Below, piece by piece: positions 23,855 through 32,101 of a stretch of 35,656 bases of DNA (the first letter of the stretch is position 1; each line of letters opens with the position of its first letter). The DNA lies in NCBI GenBank assembly GCA_963545585.1, contig CAUUKX010000008.1, positions 1-35,656 of the forward strand, given 5' to 3'. Under the pieces are notes generated by a model. The model saw only the letters and a list, made by a program, of their open reading frames with translations, did no database searches and was not told the origin of the DNA. Position numbers and translations under genes: made by a program. The DNA comes from W11650 sp963545585. GTDB taxonomy: Bacteria; Bacillota; Clostridia; Lachnospirales; Vallitaleaceae.

Positions 23855-25336
23855 ATGATTAAAAAATTAAATGTTGTATTATTTGTGTTAGGTCTGCTGG
23901 CGATGGGCATTATGAACTTGTTTTTATATAACAAGGCGGAGATTTCGGCGGCGGAGAACAGGACATTGGCTAAGTTTCCAGAATTTTCGACGGAAACTCT
24001 TACAAACGGTGATTTTTTCAGTGGGATTGAAACCTTTTATGCCGACCGCTTTATGTTCCGGGATAGTTGGATTGGTCTGAATGATAAGCTGATGGCCTTA
24101 AAAGGAATGGCCGGTGAGGATGAAGCTGAAATTTTGACTTTAAAAACGGGCGATCAATTTGCGGCTGATCCAGATAAGGCGCAGGAGCAGGGGAAAGATG
24201 CGAAAGAAGTTCCTGCTGCCGAGCATGAAAAGTCTACAGATACGGTCGAAACAGAAACGATGACCGCTCAGGCTGGTTTGGTCAGCAGCATCAGCGATTT
24301 GAACGATCGGGTCAAGCTTTATGCCCGGCGGCAAATTGCCGAGTATTTAGCGCGGCATCCAGAGGAAACAAAGCCGTCCGCTGCTGCTTCGGAGCAGGCA
24401 GCACCGAATATGGAAACGGTCATTGAAGATACCCAAGATAATGAAGCTGGCGAAGTCAAGAGCAATTTTTTGGTGCTCAAAGATGCTGCTTACGAAATAT
24501 TCGGCTATCGGTCAGCGTCCTGTCAGTTTTACGCAGAAAGCATTAATCAGTTTGCTGCTAAAATGCCGGAAACAATGCGGGTTTTTTCGCTGGTAGCACC
24601 CAGTCATATTGAGTTTATTCCTAATAAAAAATACCGGGAAATGGGCAGTTCACAGGAAGAAGCAATTCAGGTGATTAATAGTTTTTTCAGTTCGCAGATT
24701 ACGCCGGTTGATGCCAGAAGTTCACTGCTTTCGCATTATCAGGATTATTTATATTTTCGCTCGGATCACCACTGGACGGCAAGGGGAGCGTATTACGCTT
24801 ATGAGGCTTTTGTGAAGGCGGCCGGTTTTTCGCCAGTTACTTTGGATAAGTATGAAAAAAAGGAGTTCCCGGGATTTTTAGGTACCCTGTATGATAAGAC
24901 CCGAAGCGCCAAGATAGCGGCAAATCCCGACACGGTTGAGGTGTTTATGCCGTTAGTCGAGTCGACCTTTCAAATTCATACTTCCAAAGGTGGTTTGCTC
25001 AACTGGAATGTCATCAATGAAAATTATGGCAAGCCAAGCTTTAAGAATAAATATTTGGTGTTTTTAAGCGGTGATGAGCCGCTGTCGGTGATTACGACTA
25101 ATGTTGATACTGACCGGAAAATCTTGGTGTTTAAGGATTCTTACGGCAATGCTTTTATTCCGTTTTTGATGAATCATTATAAGGAAATTCATGTAGTTGA
25201 TCCTCGGCATTTTCAGGCAAACGCTGCGGCCTATGCGGTGGAACAGGGCTTTGATGATGTACTGTTCCTCAATTATGCTGTGGTCATTGCCGGCAATCAG
25301 AACTTTGCTAAAAACATTCAACGGGTAACGCAGTAA
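23855..25336 (+). CDS. DHHW/AlgX-type extracellular acetyltransferase partner
   Basis: This 493-aa protein has an N-terminal signal anchor (about 7-28), then an SGNH-like fold. The DHHW motif is at residues 304-307 (Asp304, His306) and LVFKDSYGNAF with Ser429 completes an AlgX/AlgJ-type triad (Asp, His, Ser). AENRTLAKFPEFS near the start is a common DHHW-family feature. It should complete polymer O-acetylation with the MBOAT protein. An unusual low-complexity Glu/Ala/Thr/Gln segment (about 110-205) interrupts the N-terminal half. The gene runs in line with the MBOAT gene; repeat copy B begins just after its stop. Confidence 0.9.
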   Translation: MIKKLNVVLFVLGLLAMGIMNLFLYNKAEISAAENRTLAKFPEFSTETLTNGDFFSGIETFYADRFMFRDSWIGLNDKLMALKGMAGEDEAEILTLKTGDQFAADPDKAQEQGKDAKEVPAAEHEKSTDTVETETMTAQAGLVSSISDLNDRVKLYARRQIAEYLARHPEETKPSAAASEQAAPNMETVIEDTQDNEAGEVKSNFLVLKDAAYEIFGYRSASCQFYAESINQFAAKMPETMRVFSLVAPSHIEFIPNKKYREMGSSQEEAIQVINSFFSSQITPVDARSSLLSHYQDYLYFRSDHHWTARGAYYAYEAFVKAAGFSPVTLDKYEKKEFPGFLGTLYDKTRSAKIAANPDTVEVFMPLVESTFQIHTSKGGLLNWNVINENYGKPSFKNKYLVFLSGDEPLSVITTNVDTDRKILVFKDSYGNAFIPFLMNHYKEIHVVDPRHFQANAAAYAVEQGFDDVLFLNYAVVIAGNQNFAKNIQRVTQ

Positions 25337-25342
25337 AAATAG

Positions 25343-25531
25343 CACTCTGCTAATCTTTTTTGACCCTATCCCGCTCGGAGAGCGGATGCCCCTGATCGAA
25401 GCGCTACGCACTTCTGCCCGGGCGGGCAGTCTGCATGGACTCACTCTTGTGATTTGCTTTGCAAATCGCAAGAGTGAGTCCATGCAACGAGTCTAAAAAA
25501 GATGGTTCTGGCGAACATGGGAAAGTTGAGT
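25343..25531. mobile_element. modular hairpin repeat, copy B (left end decayed)
   Basis: This copy of about 189 bp lies between the DHHW gene and eno. The right end ATGGGAAAGTTGAGT (25517-25531) is identical to copy A; the left end is eroded to ACTC plus AATCTTTTTT. It keeps the CCCGCTC-GGA-GAGCGGA hairpin (25370-25386), the core module (25389-25434, with hairpin 25398-25414) and the small GTTC-TGGC-GAAC hairpin (25505-25516). A second module (25432-25486) forms a 26-bp stem with a TTT loop and one G-T pair, starting TGCATGGACTCAC. In copy A a module with the same GCATGGACTC start lies before the core module; here it follows it, so modules are in a different order. No coding content. Confidence 0.75.
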
Positions 25532-25549
25532 ATTTTATTAAGAAAATTC

Positions 25550-25577
25550 TTGATTTTTTGACAGTATCAGGTATACT
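25550..25577 (+). promoter_or_regulatory. eno: promoter of eno
   Basis: TTGATT (25550-25555), a 16-bp spacer and TATACT (25572-25577) start 19 bp after the right end of repeat copy B, with a leader of about 75 nt before ATG 25658. An upstream TTGACA at 25558 is too close to the -10 to serve. Confidence 0.6.
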
Positions 25578-25657
25578 ATAAAGGAAAGGCAAATGGATGT
25601 TGCGTATGCCTTAGTTTAAAAATTGTGCACAAAAGCATTTTGAAAGGAGATTAATCA

Positions 25658-26995
25658 ATGAAAGGTTATCTTGAAATTACAGATGTACTTGCCAGAGAGG
25701 TATTGGACTCAAGAGCAAATCCCACGGTCGAGGTGGATGTTACCGTATTGAACGAAGAAACCAATCGTCTTTATTTGGGACGGGCATCGGTTCCTTCGGG
25801 AGCATCGACTGGTGAGTTTGAGGCGGTTGAACTGCGGGATGGCGGCGAGCGCTACATGGGCAAAGGCGTATTAAACGCAGTTGATAATGTCAATGAAATC
25901 ATTGCCGAAGAATTGATTGGCTTAAATGCCTTGGATCAAAGATATATTGACGAATTGATGCTGGATTTGGACGGCACGGAGAATAAGTCGAAGCTGGGTG
26001 CCAATGCTATTTTGGCAGTTTCGATGGCGGTGGCTAAGGCAGCAGCAGCAGCGCTGAATATGCCGCTTTATCAGTATTTGGGCGGTTTTAATAGCTATAC
26101 TTTGCCGGTACCGATGATGAACATCTTAAACGGCGGACAGCATGCCGATAATACCGTTGATTTTCAGGAGTTTATGATTATGCCAGTGGGCGCAGAGTCG
26201 TTCAGTGAAGCACTGCGCAGCTGTGCGGAAGTATATCATAACTTAAAGTCGGTTTTGAAAGCCAAAGGCTTATCGACGGCAATTGGCGATGAGGGTGGTT
26301 TTGCACCTAATTTGGCAACGGCTGAGGATGTACTTGACCTGATTATGGAAGCCATTTCTAAGGCTGGTTATGAGCCGGGCAAGGACTTCCGGATTGCGCT
26401 GGACGTAGCAGCTTCGGAGCTTTTCTGCGATGAATGTGGCAAGTATTATTTTGAAGGGGAAACCGAGGCCAAGGGCGGCGACAAGATTTACCGGACGGCA
26501 CTGGAAATGGTTGATTATTATGAGAAGCTGGTTGACAAATACCCGATTATTTCGATTGAAGATGGCCTGGATGAGAACGACTGGGAGGGCTGGAAACTTT
26601 TGACGGAACGTTTGGGCAAGAGAATTCAGTTAGTGGGCGATGATTTATTCGTTACCAATACTGCTCGCTTATCCAGAGGTATTGAAGAAGGCTGTGCGAA
26701 CTCGATTTTGATTAAGGTGAACCAGATCGGTTCTTTGACCGAAACCTTTGATGCTATTAAGATGGCAAATCGGGCAGGCTATACTGCGGTTGTTTCCCAC
26801 CGTTCCGGTGAAACCGAGGATGCAACGATTGCCGATATTGAAGTAGCGGTTAATGCCGGCCAGATTAAGACCGGTGCACCGGCCAGAACCGACCGGGTCG
26901 CTAAGTACAATCAGCTGCTTCGGATTGAAGAAGAATTAGATGACATTGCTTACTATCCGGGATTGGATGCTTGGTTTAATTTAAAAAATAAATAA
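25658..26995 (+). CDS. eno: enolase
   Basis: This 445-aa protein converts 2-phosphoglycerate to phosphoenolpyruvate. AREVLDSRANPTVEVDV and SVPSGASTGEFEAVELRD form the N-terminal domain. GDEGGFAPN, the metal-binding region around SIEDGLDENDWEGW, GDDLFVTN, the catalytic Lys in SILIKVNQIG and SHRSGETEDATIAD are all intact. AAAGGAG (25643-25649) sits 8 nt before ATG 25658. It is a single-gene unit ending at a strong hairpin. Confidence 0.98.
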   Translation: MKGYLEITDVLAREVLDSRANPTVEVDVTVLNEETNRLYLGRASVPSGASTGEFEAVELRDGGERYMGKGVLNAVDNVNEIIAEELIGLNALDQRYIDELMLDLDGTENKSKLGANAILAVSMAVAKAAAAALNMPLYQYLGGFNSYTLPVPMMNILNGGQHADNTVDFQEFMIMPVGAESFSEALRSCAEVYHNLKSVLKAKGLSTAIGDEGGFAPNLATAEDVLDLIMEAISKAGYEPGKDFRIALDVAASELFCDECGKYYFEGETEAKGGDKIYRTALEMVDYYEKLVDKYPIISIEDGLDENDWEGWKLLTERLGKRIQLVGDDLFVTNTARLSRGIEEGCANSILIKVNQIGSLTETFDAIKMANRAGYTAVVSHRSGETEDATIADIEVAVNAGQIKTGAPARTDRVAKYNQLLRIEEELDDIAYYPGLDAWFNLKNK

Positions 26996-27021
26996 GCGGG
27001 AAATAAGTCGTAGAATTTAAG

Positions 27022-27070
27022 AATATTGCCGGAAAGACTGAAAAATCAGAGTTTTCGGCAATATTTTATT
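27022..27070 (+). terminator. terminator of eno
   Basis: AATATTGCCG and CGGCAATATT (27022-27031, 27056-27065) with CTGA/TCAG inner pairs are followed by a T-rich stretch. Confidence 0.88.
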
Positions 27071-27124
27071 TTTTGGCGCAGAGCAGAAGCAGAGCTGGAA
27101 ACGCATAAAGTACAGATAAATAGA

Positions 27125-27176
27125 CAACAGCCAATAAAGAGAAGTATAAGACATATCTTCTCTTTATTGGCTGTTG
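27125..27176. terminator. perfect 20-bp hairpin, probable terminator of the ComFB-like gene
   Basis: CAACAGCCAATAAAGAGAAG (27125-27144) pairs perfectly with 27157-27176 across a 12-nt loop. On the reverse strand the hairpin is followed by TCTATTTATCTG, moderately T-rich. It lies between the converging eno and ComFB-like genes. Confidence 0.55.
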
Positions 27177-27205
27177 CCTGTAGACATATAAAGTTTATTT
27201 GTTCC

Positions 27206-27484
27206 TTATGCTTCTTCGTTGGAGTGACGCGGATTTTCGGAAACGACCATCACTGCCTTGATGACTTCAGATGTCAAATCAGTTTTAAACTGACGGGATA
27301 AAAGATTGGTTTTGGAGAAAGCATAGCCCTTATCGCTGACAACATAGTGAGGGTGTACTTCATTTAAAATCAGAGCAGCTACATCCATCCGGCATTGTTC
27401 GCATTGACAAAAATCCGGCATTTTTTTCAAAGTATCGCTTAAAATATCCAAGACAAAATCTTCCATTACATTATGAATTTGCAT
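27206..27484 (-). CDS. ComFB-like (late competence development) family protein
   Basis: This 92-aa protein matches the short ComFB family: MEDFVLDILSDTLK near the start, then FCQCEQCRMDVAALILNEVHPHYVVSDKGYAF (about 25-56), with Cys-x-Cys-x2-Cys plus Asp for a zinc-type site and the NxxxPxYV-type continuation. ComFB was named from competence operons in Bacillus, but its molecular role is not established. GAAAGGGG lies about 8 nt before ATG 27484. It is a lone reverse-strand gene between eno and the RNase gene, so context says little. Confidence 0.82.
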   Translation of the reverse strand: MQIHNVMEDFVLDILSDTLKKMPDFCQCEQCRMDVAALILNEVHPHYVVSDKGYAFSKTNLLSRQFKTDLTSEVIKAVMVVSENPRHSNEEA

Positions 27485-27649
27485 AAAATCCCCTTTCTGA
27501 AATGAATGTTCAAAGGTAATGATCAGTTGTTTTTCACCAGAAAAGAAATTGTTCTTTTGAGTATGGAAAAGTCATTCTCAAAGCTGCTAAATCACCTAAA
27601 TAGATCAAGACCTTTTGCAAATGCTCCCGATTCCAAGAAGCCTAAACTA

Positions 27650-27678
27650 ATTATAACAGTTTACACACAAAAAAACAA
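27650..27678 (-). promoter_or_regulatory. promoter of the ComFB-like gene
   Basis: On the reverse strand TTGTTT (27673-27678), a 17-bp spacer and TATAAT (27650-27655) with extended TG give a good promoter. The leader would be about 160 nt. I see no other gene in 27485-27888. Confidence 0.6.
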
Positions 27679-27705
27679 TAAAAATCTTAAAATTGTGCCG
27701 TAAGC

Positions 27706-27748
27706 TTTTGGGCTATTCCGACAATTTTTTGGAATAGCTTTCCCAAAA
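27706..27748. repeat. 14-bp inverted repeat overlapping the RNase E/G promoter region
   Basis: TTTTGGG-CTATTCC (27706-27719) pairs with GGAATAG...CCCAAAA (27731-27748, with 4 unpaired bases). It reaches into the -35 region of the promoter at 27759-27767 and could be an operator. Confidence 0.4.
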
Positions 27749-27758
27749 CAGACTTCTA

Positions 27759-27767
27759 TGGTATACT
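27759..27767 (+). promoter_or_regulatory. extended -10 of the RNase E/G gene
   Basis: TGG-TATACT is an extended -10; the -35 (TTTCCC, 17 bp upstream) is weak and lies within the inverted repeat above. The leader would be about 115 nt. Confidence 0.55.
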
Positions 27768-27888
27768 ATTCTTATTTCCAAGAGCGGCGAAACCTTACAC
27801 TTATTAGCTGCAAGCGGATGGAAAAAGCAGGACATCGATAGGCGAAGGCTGTACGAGGGCGATATAAAAGAGGTGGGAAACGGTAACG

Positions 27889-29031
27889 ATGATGAAATTA
27901 TACATTGCCAAATGGCAGGAACAGCTATACTATTATACCGCAGATGATTATGACCATATTTACGACCTTTATCCGCAGTCAATGCTGGCGGAAACGGCGG
28001 AGGGAAATATTTATATCGGGGTGGTACAGGAGAAGAAAAATGCCATCAGCTCGGCCTTTGTCAATATCGGGGAAGAAAATATCGGTTTTTTGCCGTATCG
28101 GGATGTGACAGCGGAAATCAAAAGCGGAGATTCGATTTTGGTGCAGGCGGTGCGCAGCAGCAGCGGTCAAAAGGGAGCCAAGCTGACCATGAAGTTTTCT
28201 TTAGAAGGTTCGTTTGCGGTTTTGCTGTCGGGTGAAAATAAACTTTATTTCAGCCAAAAAATGGAAAAAGCCAAAAGAAAGCATCTGGAGGAGTTTTTGC
28301 AGGACAAAGACCGACACTATGGTTTTATTATTCGCTCCGGCACCGAAGAGAAAGAGACGCTGTGGCAGGAAATGCAGGCCTTGCAGGAGCAGGCAAAACG
28401 ACTGGAAGAGCGGGCAAAATACGGGAAAGGCCCTTGTCTTTTACGGGGCAGAGAGGATTTGGATATTTTAAAAAACTGCAAAGAAGTGGATGAGGTTTAT
28501 ACAAATGACCGGACAAGCTTTGATCAAGCGGTGGAATATGTCAAACAAAATGGCCTGTCCTTAATGGTGCATTATCGGGAAGTGGATTATGCTTTGCGTC
28601 ATGACTTAGCAGGAGCTTTGAAAGAAGCGGAGAAAAAGAAAATCTGGCTGCCCGGCGGCGGTTATTTGATTCTGGAAAAAACCGAAGCAATGAATGTGAT
28701 TGATGTCAATACCGGTAAAACCAAGGGCGGCAAGGAGCATGAAAAAACAGTATTTAAAACCAATTTAGAGGCGGCCAAGGAAACGGCCAGACAGATTCGG
28801 CTGCGGAACTTATCCGGTATGATTTTAATTGATTTTATTGATATGAAAGAGCCGGCGCATCAACGGGAACTGCTGGCGAAAATGGCGGCGCATTTGGCGG
28901 CTGACCCCGTCCCGGCGCTGGTGCATGACCTGACCAAATTAGGCATTATGGAGCTGACCCGCAAGAAAAAATATGACAGCTTGGCGGTGTGGGCGGAGCA
29001 AAGGCGAAGTTATGGAGAGGAAGGAGATTAA
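27889..29031 (+). CDS. rng: ribonuclease E/G family, short form
   Basis: This 380-aa endoribonuclease has an S1-like RNA-binding region (about 38-100, IYIGVVQEKKNAISSAFVNIG), a 5'-sensor/RNase H-like part, and catalytic aspartates Asp272 in MNVIDVNTGK and Asp315 in ILIDFIDM. Their 43-residue spacing equals that of E. coli RNase E Asp303/Asp346. It lacks the Zn-link Cys-Pro-x-Cys motif and the C-terminal domain, ending about 30 residues after the ELTRKKK segment. Start ATG 27889 (or 27892) has only a distant AAGAGGTG site. The hydrolase gene starts 2 nt after its stop. Confidence 0.85.
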   Translation: MMKLYIAKWQEQLYYYTADDYDHIYDLYPQSMLAETAEGNIYIGVVQEKKNAISSAFVNIGEENIGFLPYRDVTAEIKSGDSILVQAVRSSSGQKGAKLTMKFSLEGSFAVLLSGENKLYFSQKMEKAKRKHLEEFLQDKDRHYGFIIRSGTEEKETLWQEMQALQEQAKRLEERAKYGKGPCLLRGREDLDILKNCKEVDEVYTNDRTSFDQAVEYVKQNGLSLMVHYREVDYALRHDLAGALKEAEKKKIWLPGGGYLILEKTEAMNVIDVNTGKTKGGKEHEKTVFKTNLEAAKETARQIRLRNLSGMILIDFIDMKEPAHQRELLAKMAAHLAADPVPALVHDLTKLGIMELTRKKKYDSLAVWAEQRRSYGEEGD

Positions 29032-29032
29032 A

Positions 29033-29962
29033 ATGATGAAGGCAGAAGAACGGTGGATTGAGCGGGACGGCAAACAAAAAAATTATTTCAGAATATGGCA
29101 TCCGGAGAAACCGGCGGTGGGGGTTGTTTTGCTTTTAACCGGTATGGTGGAGCATGTTCGGCGCTATGATGAGTTTGCCCGCTTTTTAAATGAATACGGC
29201 TTTTTGGTGGCGGCCGGTGATCACCGCAGTCAAGGGCAGACCGGACTGAAAAACGGCCGGTTGGGCGCTTTGGAAAAGGGCGGTTTTCGCCGGATTATTA
29301 TGGATCAAAAGTATTATGTTGATATGCTGCGCCGGGAGCATCCGGGGCTGCCGATTTTTTTAATCGGCCATAGCTGGGGTTCGCTGATGTGTCAAAAATT
29401 CATCCAAAAATACAGCGATAGTATCGACGGCGTGGTTTTGCTGGGGAGCTTTAAACAAGAGCGCTCGAAGATTTGGGCTGGACAAATCTTTTTGAGATTG
29501 ATTATGCTGGCGACTGGCGAGTATTTTAATTCGAAGCTGGCCAATGATTTGGCTTTTTTAAGCAATAATAAAAAATTTGAAAATGAATTTTCTAAATTTG
29601 CTTGGCTGTGCAGTGATTTAAATGAAGTGCGCCGATACGAACAAGATCCGATGTGCGGTTATCTGGTATCGAATAATTTTTTATATGAATTATCCGGTGC
29701 AATATTGCAGCTTTACCACTCGGAGCAGCTGCGCCAGATTAGAAAAGATTTGCCGCTGCTCTTAATTTCCGGCGGCGCTGATCCGCTTGGCGGAAATGGC
29801 CGGTGGGTTATGGATCTTTATTTAATGTATAAAAAACTGGGCATAGAAGGGGTACAGCTAAAGCTCTATGACCAAATGCGCCATGAGGTTCTGCATGAGA
29901 AAGGCAAAGAGGAGGTTTTTGCCAAAATTTTAGCATTTTTGCAGAAAAACGTTACTGCTTAG
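29033..29962 (+). CDS. alpha/beta hydrolase (serine aminopeptidase S33/monoacylglycerol lipase-like)
   Basis: This 309-aa soluble hydrolase has a lid-type HVRRYDEFARFLNEYGFLVAAGDHRSQGQT start, nucleophile elbow GHSWGS with Ser114, and later Asp in ISGGADPLGG and His in QMRHEVLHE. That is a complete Ser-Asp-His triad. Family members hydrolyse lysophospholipids or monoacylglycerols; the substrate here is not evident. AAGGAG (29021-29026) is 6 nt before ATG 29033, so I reject the longer frame from 28973. It is coupled to the RNase gene. A 7-bp inverted repeat (29959-29983) overlaps its stop but lacks a T-run. Confidence 0.85.
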   Translation: MMKAEERWIERDGKQKNYFRIWHPEKPAVGVVLLLTGMVEHVRRYDEFARFLNEYGFLVAAGDHRSQGQTGLKNGRLGALEKGGFRRIIMDQKYYVDMLRREHPGLPIFLIGHSWGSLMCQKFIQKYSDSIDGVVLLGSFKQERSKIWAGQIFLRLIMLATGEYFNSKLANDLAFLSNNKKFENEFSKFAWLCSDLNEVRRYEQDPMCGYLVSNNFLYELSGAILQLYHSEQLRQIRKDLPLLLISGGADPLGGNGRWVMDLYLMYKKLGIEGVQLKLYDQMRHEVLHEKGKEEVFAKILAFLQKNVTA

Positions 29963-30028
29963 GCAAGCAAACCGCATGCCTAAACTGAAAAAATGCCGGA
30001 AAAAATAGAAATATTTTTATCAAATTAA

Positions 30029-30057
30029 TTGCCAAGTCGAAAAAAGTGTGTTATGAT
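30029..30057 (+). promoter_or_regulatory. sigma-A promoter of the S1-cheR unit
   Basis: TTGCCA (30029-30034), a 17-bp spacer and TATGAT (30052-30057) form a strong promoter. Confidence 0.75.
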
Positions 30058-30065
30058 ACTGCTTA

Positions 30066-30101
30066 GACATCGATTTTCCCTTGATTAGGGGAAAAGGTGT
30101 C
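30066..30101 (+). promoter_or_regulatory. leader hairpin before the S1 gene
   Basis: GACA...TTTTCCC pairs with GGGGAAAA..TGTC around a short loop, with a small internal mismatch. It begins near the transcription start and might mediate S1 autoregulation, but no known leader is recognised. Confidence 0.4.
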
Positions 30102-30134
30102 GGAGTATTTTAAATTTTTAGGAGGTCATTTCAT

Positions 30135-31259
30135 ATGTCAGAAATGGAAAATCAAAGTTTTGAAGAGATGCTTGACCAGTTTTCGGTGCAGATCCGGAGA
30201 GGTGAAGTCATCACAGGTACCGTAATTTCCGTAAAAGAAGACGAGATTTATGTGAACATCGGAGGAAAATCCGACGGAATTATTCCCAAGAGCGAATATT
30301 CCAATTTCCCGTCAGTTGATTTACGTAACGAAGTACAGGTCGGACAGGAGATCCGGGCCAAAGTGCTGCGTATTAACGATGGAGAAGGCCAAGTGCTTTT
30401 AACCTATAAGAGATTGAAAGCAGACGAAGGATATCGTCGGGTGGAAGAACTGTACAAATCGGGAGAAAAGGTTACTGCTAAGGTCAATTTAGTGTTAAGC
30501 GGCGGTTTAGTGGTAATTATTGATGAGGTTAGAATCTTTATTCCGGCTTCCTTGATTTCCGATGAATATGTTTCCAATCTCAATCAATTCAAGAATCAGG
30601 AAATTACCTTTGTCATTACCGAATTTAATCTTAGAAAGAGCCGCATTATCGGTAACCGCCGGATGCTGCTGGAAAAAGAAAAGAGCGCTAAGATGGAAGA
30701 GGTATTTGATCAGCTCCATGTCGGCGATGTTATGACCGGTGTTGTAAAAAATATTACCGAATACGGTGCGTTTGTCAATATCAGCGGAATTGACGGTTTG
30801 GTTCATATTTCTGAACTGTCATGGGGCAGAATCCGCTCGCCGAAGGATGTTGTCAAGGTTGGCGAAGAAGTCAAGGTTCGTATTTTGGAAATTGATAAAG
30901 ACAAGCAGAAGGTTTCCCTGTCGATGAAGTTTGATGATGAGAATCCGTGGAACGGTGCAGAAGTCAAATATGCGGTTGGAAATACTGTCAGCGGTCGGGT
31001 GGCCAGAATGACTGATTTTGGTGCATTTGTTGAATTGGAAAAGGGTGTTGATGCCTTACTGCATGTATCCCAGATTTCGATGAAGCATGTGGAGAAGCCG
31101 TCCGATGTGTTAAGTGTCGGTCAGACGGTAACTGCCAAGGTAACCGATTTGAACTTAGCAGATAAGAAGATTTCCCTTTCCGTTAAGGAGCTGGAGAAAG
31201 AAGAAGCTGGTAAGCAGGCGGAAAATACGGCGGCATCGGCGGAAGAATCTGCGGAATAG
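30135..31259 (+). CDS. four-S1-domain RNA-binding protein (30S protein S1 homologue)
   Basis: This 374-aa protein has four S1 domains at about residues 20-90, 108-175, 193-262 and 276-345. Domains 1, 3 and 4 are well conserved (GEVITGTVISVKEDEIYVNIGGKSDGIIP, GDVMTGVVKNITEYGAFVNISGIDGLVHISEL, GNTVSGRVARMTDFGAFVELEKGVDALLHVSQI). Domain 2 is diverged. The C-terminus is acidic and Ala-rich. Firmicutes S1-like proteins have four domains and bind mRNA, and their need for translation is less clear than in E. coli. AGGAGG lies 9 nt before ATG 30135. In many Clostridia S1 is fused to IspH beside cmk; here it stands alone about 20 kb from cmk and is followed 18 nt later by cheR. Confidence 0.9.
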   Translation: MSEMENQSFEEMLDQFSVQIRRGEVITGTVISVKEDEIYVNIGGKSDGIIPKSEYSNFPSVDLRNEVQVGQEIRAKVLRINDGEGQVLLTYKRLKADEGYRRVEELYKSGEKVTAKVNLVLSGGLVVIIDEVRIFIPASLISDEYVSNLNQFKNQEITFVITEFNLRKSRIIGNRRMLLEKEKSAKMEEVFDQLHVGDVMTGVVKNITEYGAFVNISGIDGLVHISELSWGRIRSPKDVVKVGEEVKVRILEIDKDKQKVSLSMKFDDENPWNGAEVKYAVGNTVSGRVARMTDFGAFVELEKGVDALLHVSQISMKHVEKPSDVLSVGQTVTAKVTDLNLADKKISLSVKELEKEEAGKQAENTAASAEESAE

Positions 31260-31277
31260 TTTAGGAGAGATAAACGG

Positions 31278-32078
31278 ATGATGGATTATGAGAAGTTTAA
31301 GGAAGAAGTTTATAAAATATCAACGATTGACTTGTCTGCATATAAAGAAAAGCAGATGAAAAGACGTTTGGATGCGTTGATTAGTAAACATAATTATGAT
31401 GGCTATGAACCATATGTGAAAGCATTGCGTTTAAAAGGGGAGGTTTACGAAGAATTCGTTACCTACATGACCATCAATGTTTCCGAGTTCTATCGTAATC
31501 CGCCGCAGTGGAAAATATTAGAAGAAAAGGTTTTGCCGTATTTGTTTCAAAAAACGGGCAGCAAAAATATTAAGATTTGGTCGGCAGCTTGTTCGACCGG
31601 TGATGAGCCTTATTCTTTGGCGATGCTGATGAGTAAGTTCGTACCGCTCAAGCAAATCAGTATTTTGGCGACCGACATTGATAAGCAAATTTTAGAGCAG
31701 GCACAGGTGGGCTTGTATGCGCCCAAGAGCATTGTCGGGGTGCCGGCTGATTTAAAGGCAAAGTATTTGGAAGTAGTCGGTAAATCGTATAAGATTTCCG
31801 ATGAAATTAAAAAATGTGTAACCTTTAAGCAGCATAATCTGTTGAAAGATCCTTATCCGAAGGGTATGGATTTGATTGTATGCCGAAATGTGCTGATTTA
31901 TTTCACCAATGAAGCCAAGGATGAAATTTATCATAAGTTCAATCTGGCTTTAAAGCCGGGCGGCGTACTGTTTGTCGGCAGTACCGAGCAAATTATCGGT
32001 TATCAGAAGTTTAATTTCAATTCCGAGCAGACTTTCTTTTATAAAAAAGAAGGTGAATCGACTTTTGCCAAAGCATAA
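31278..32078 (+). CDS. cheR: chemotaxis protein methyltransferase CheR
   Basis: This 266-aa protein is the usual length. An N-terminal helical domain (about 1-70) precedes a SAM-dependent methyltransferase domain with MTINVSEFYRNP (the Gram-positive version of the family motif), IWSAACSTGDEPYSLAML (SAM-binding), ILATDID and IVCRNVLIYF, and KPGGVLFVGSTE. It methylates glutamates of chemoreceptors. AGGAGA lies 9 nt before ATG 31278. No other chemotaxis gene is in the window; it sits 18 nt after the S1 gene. Confidence 0.93.
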   Translation: MMDYEKFKEEVYKISTIDLSAYKEKQMKRRLDALISKHNYDGYEPYVKALRLKGEVYEEFVTYMTINVSEFYRNPPQWKILEEKVLPYLFQKTGSKNIKIWSAACSTGDEPYSLAMLMSKFVPLKQISILATDIDKQILEQAQVGLYAPKSIVGVPADLKAKYLEVVGKSYKISDEIKKCVTFKQHNLLKDPYPKGMDLIVCRNVLIYFTNEAKDEIYHKFNLALKPGGVLFVGSTEQIIGYQKFNFNSEQTFFYKKEGESTFAKA

Positions 32079-32101
32079 TCTCATTTTGGCGATGAGAGAG
32101 C

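Noticed and set aside
25064..25592. Reverse-strand frames across repeat copy B
   Set aside because: They are made of the repeat and antisense of the DHHW gene, with no ribosome site.
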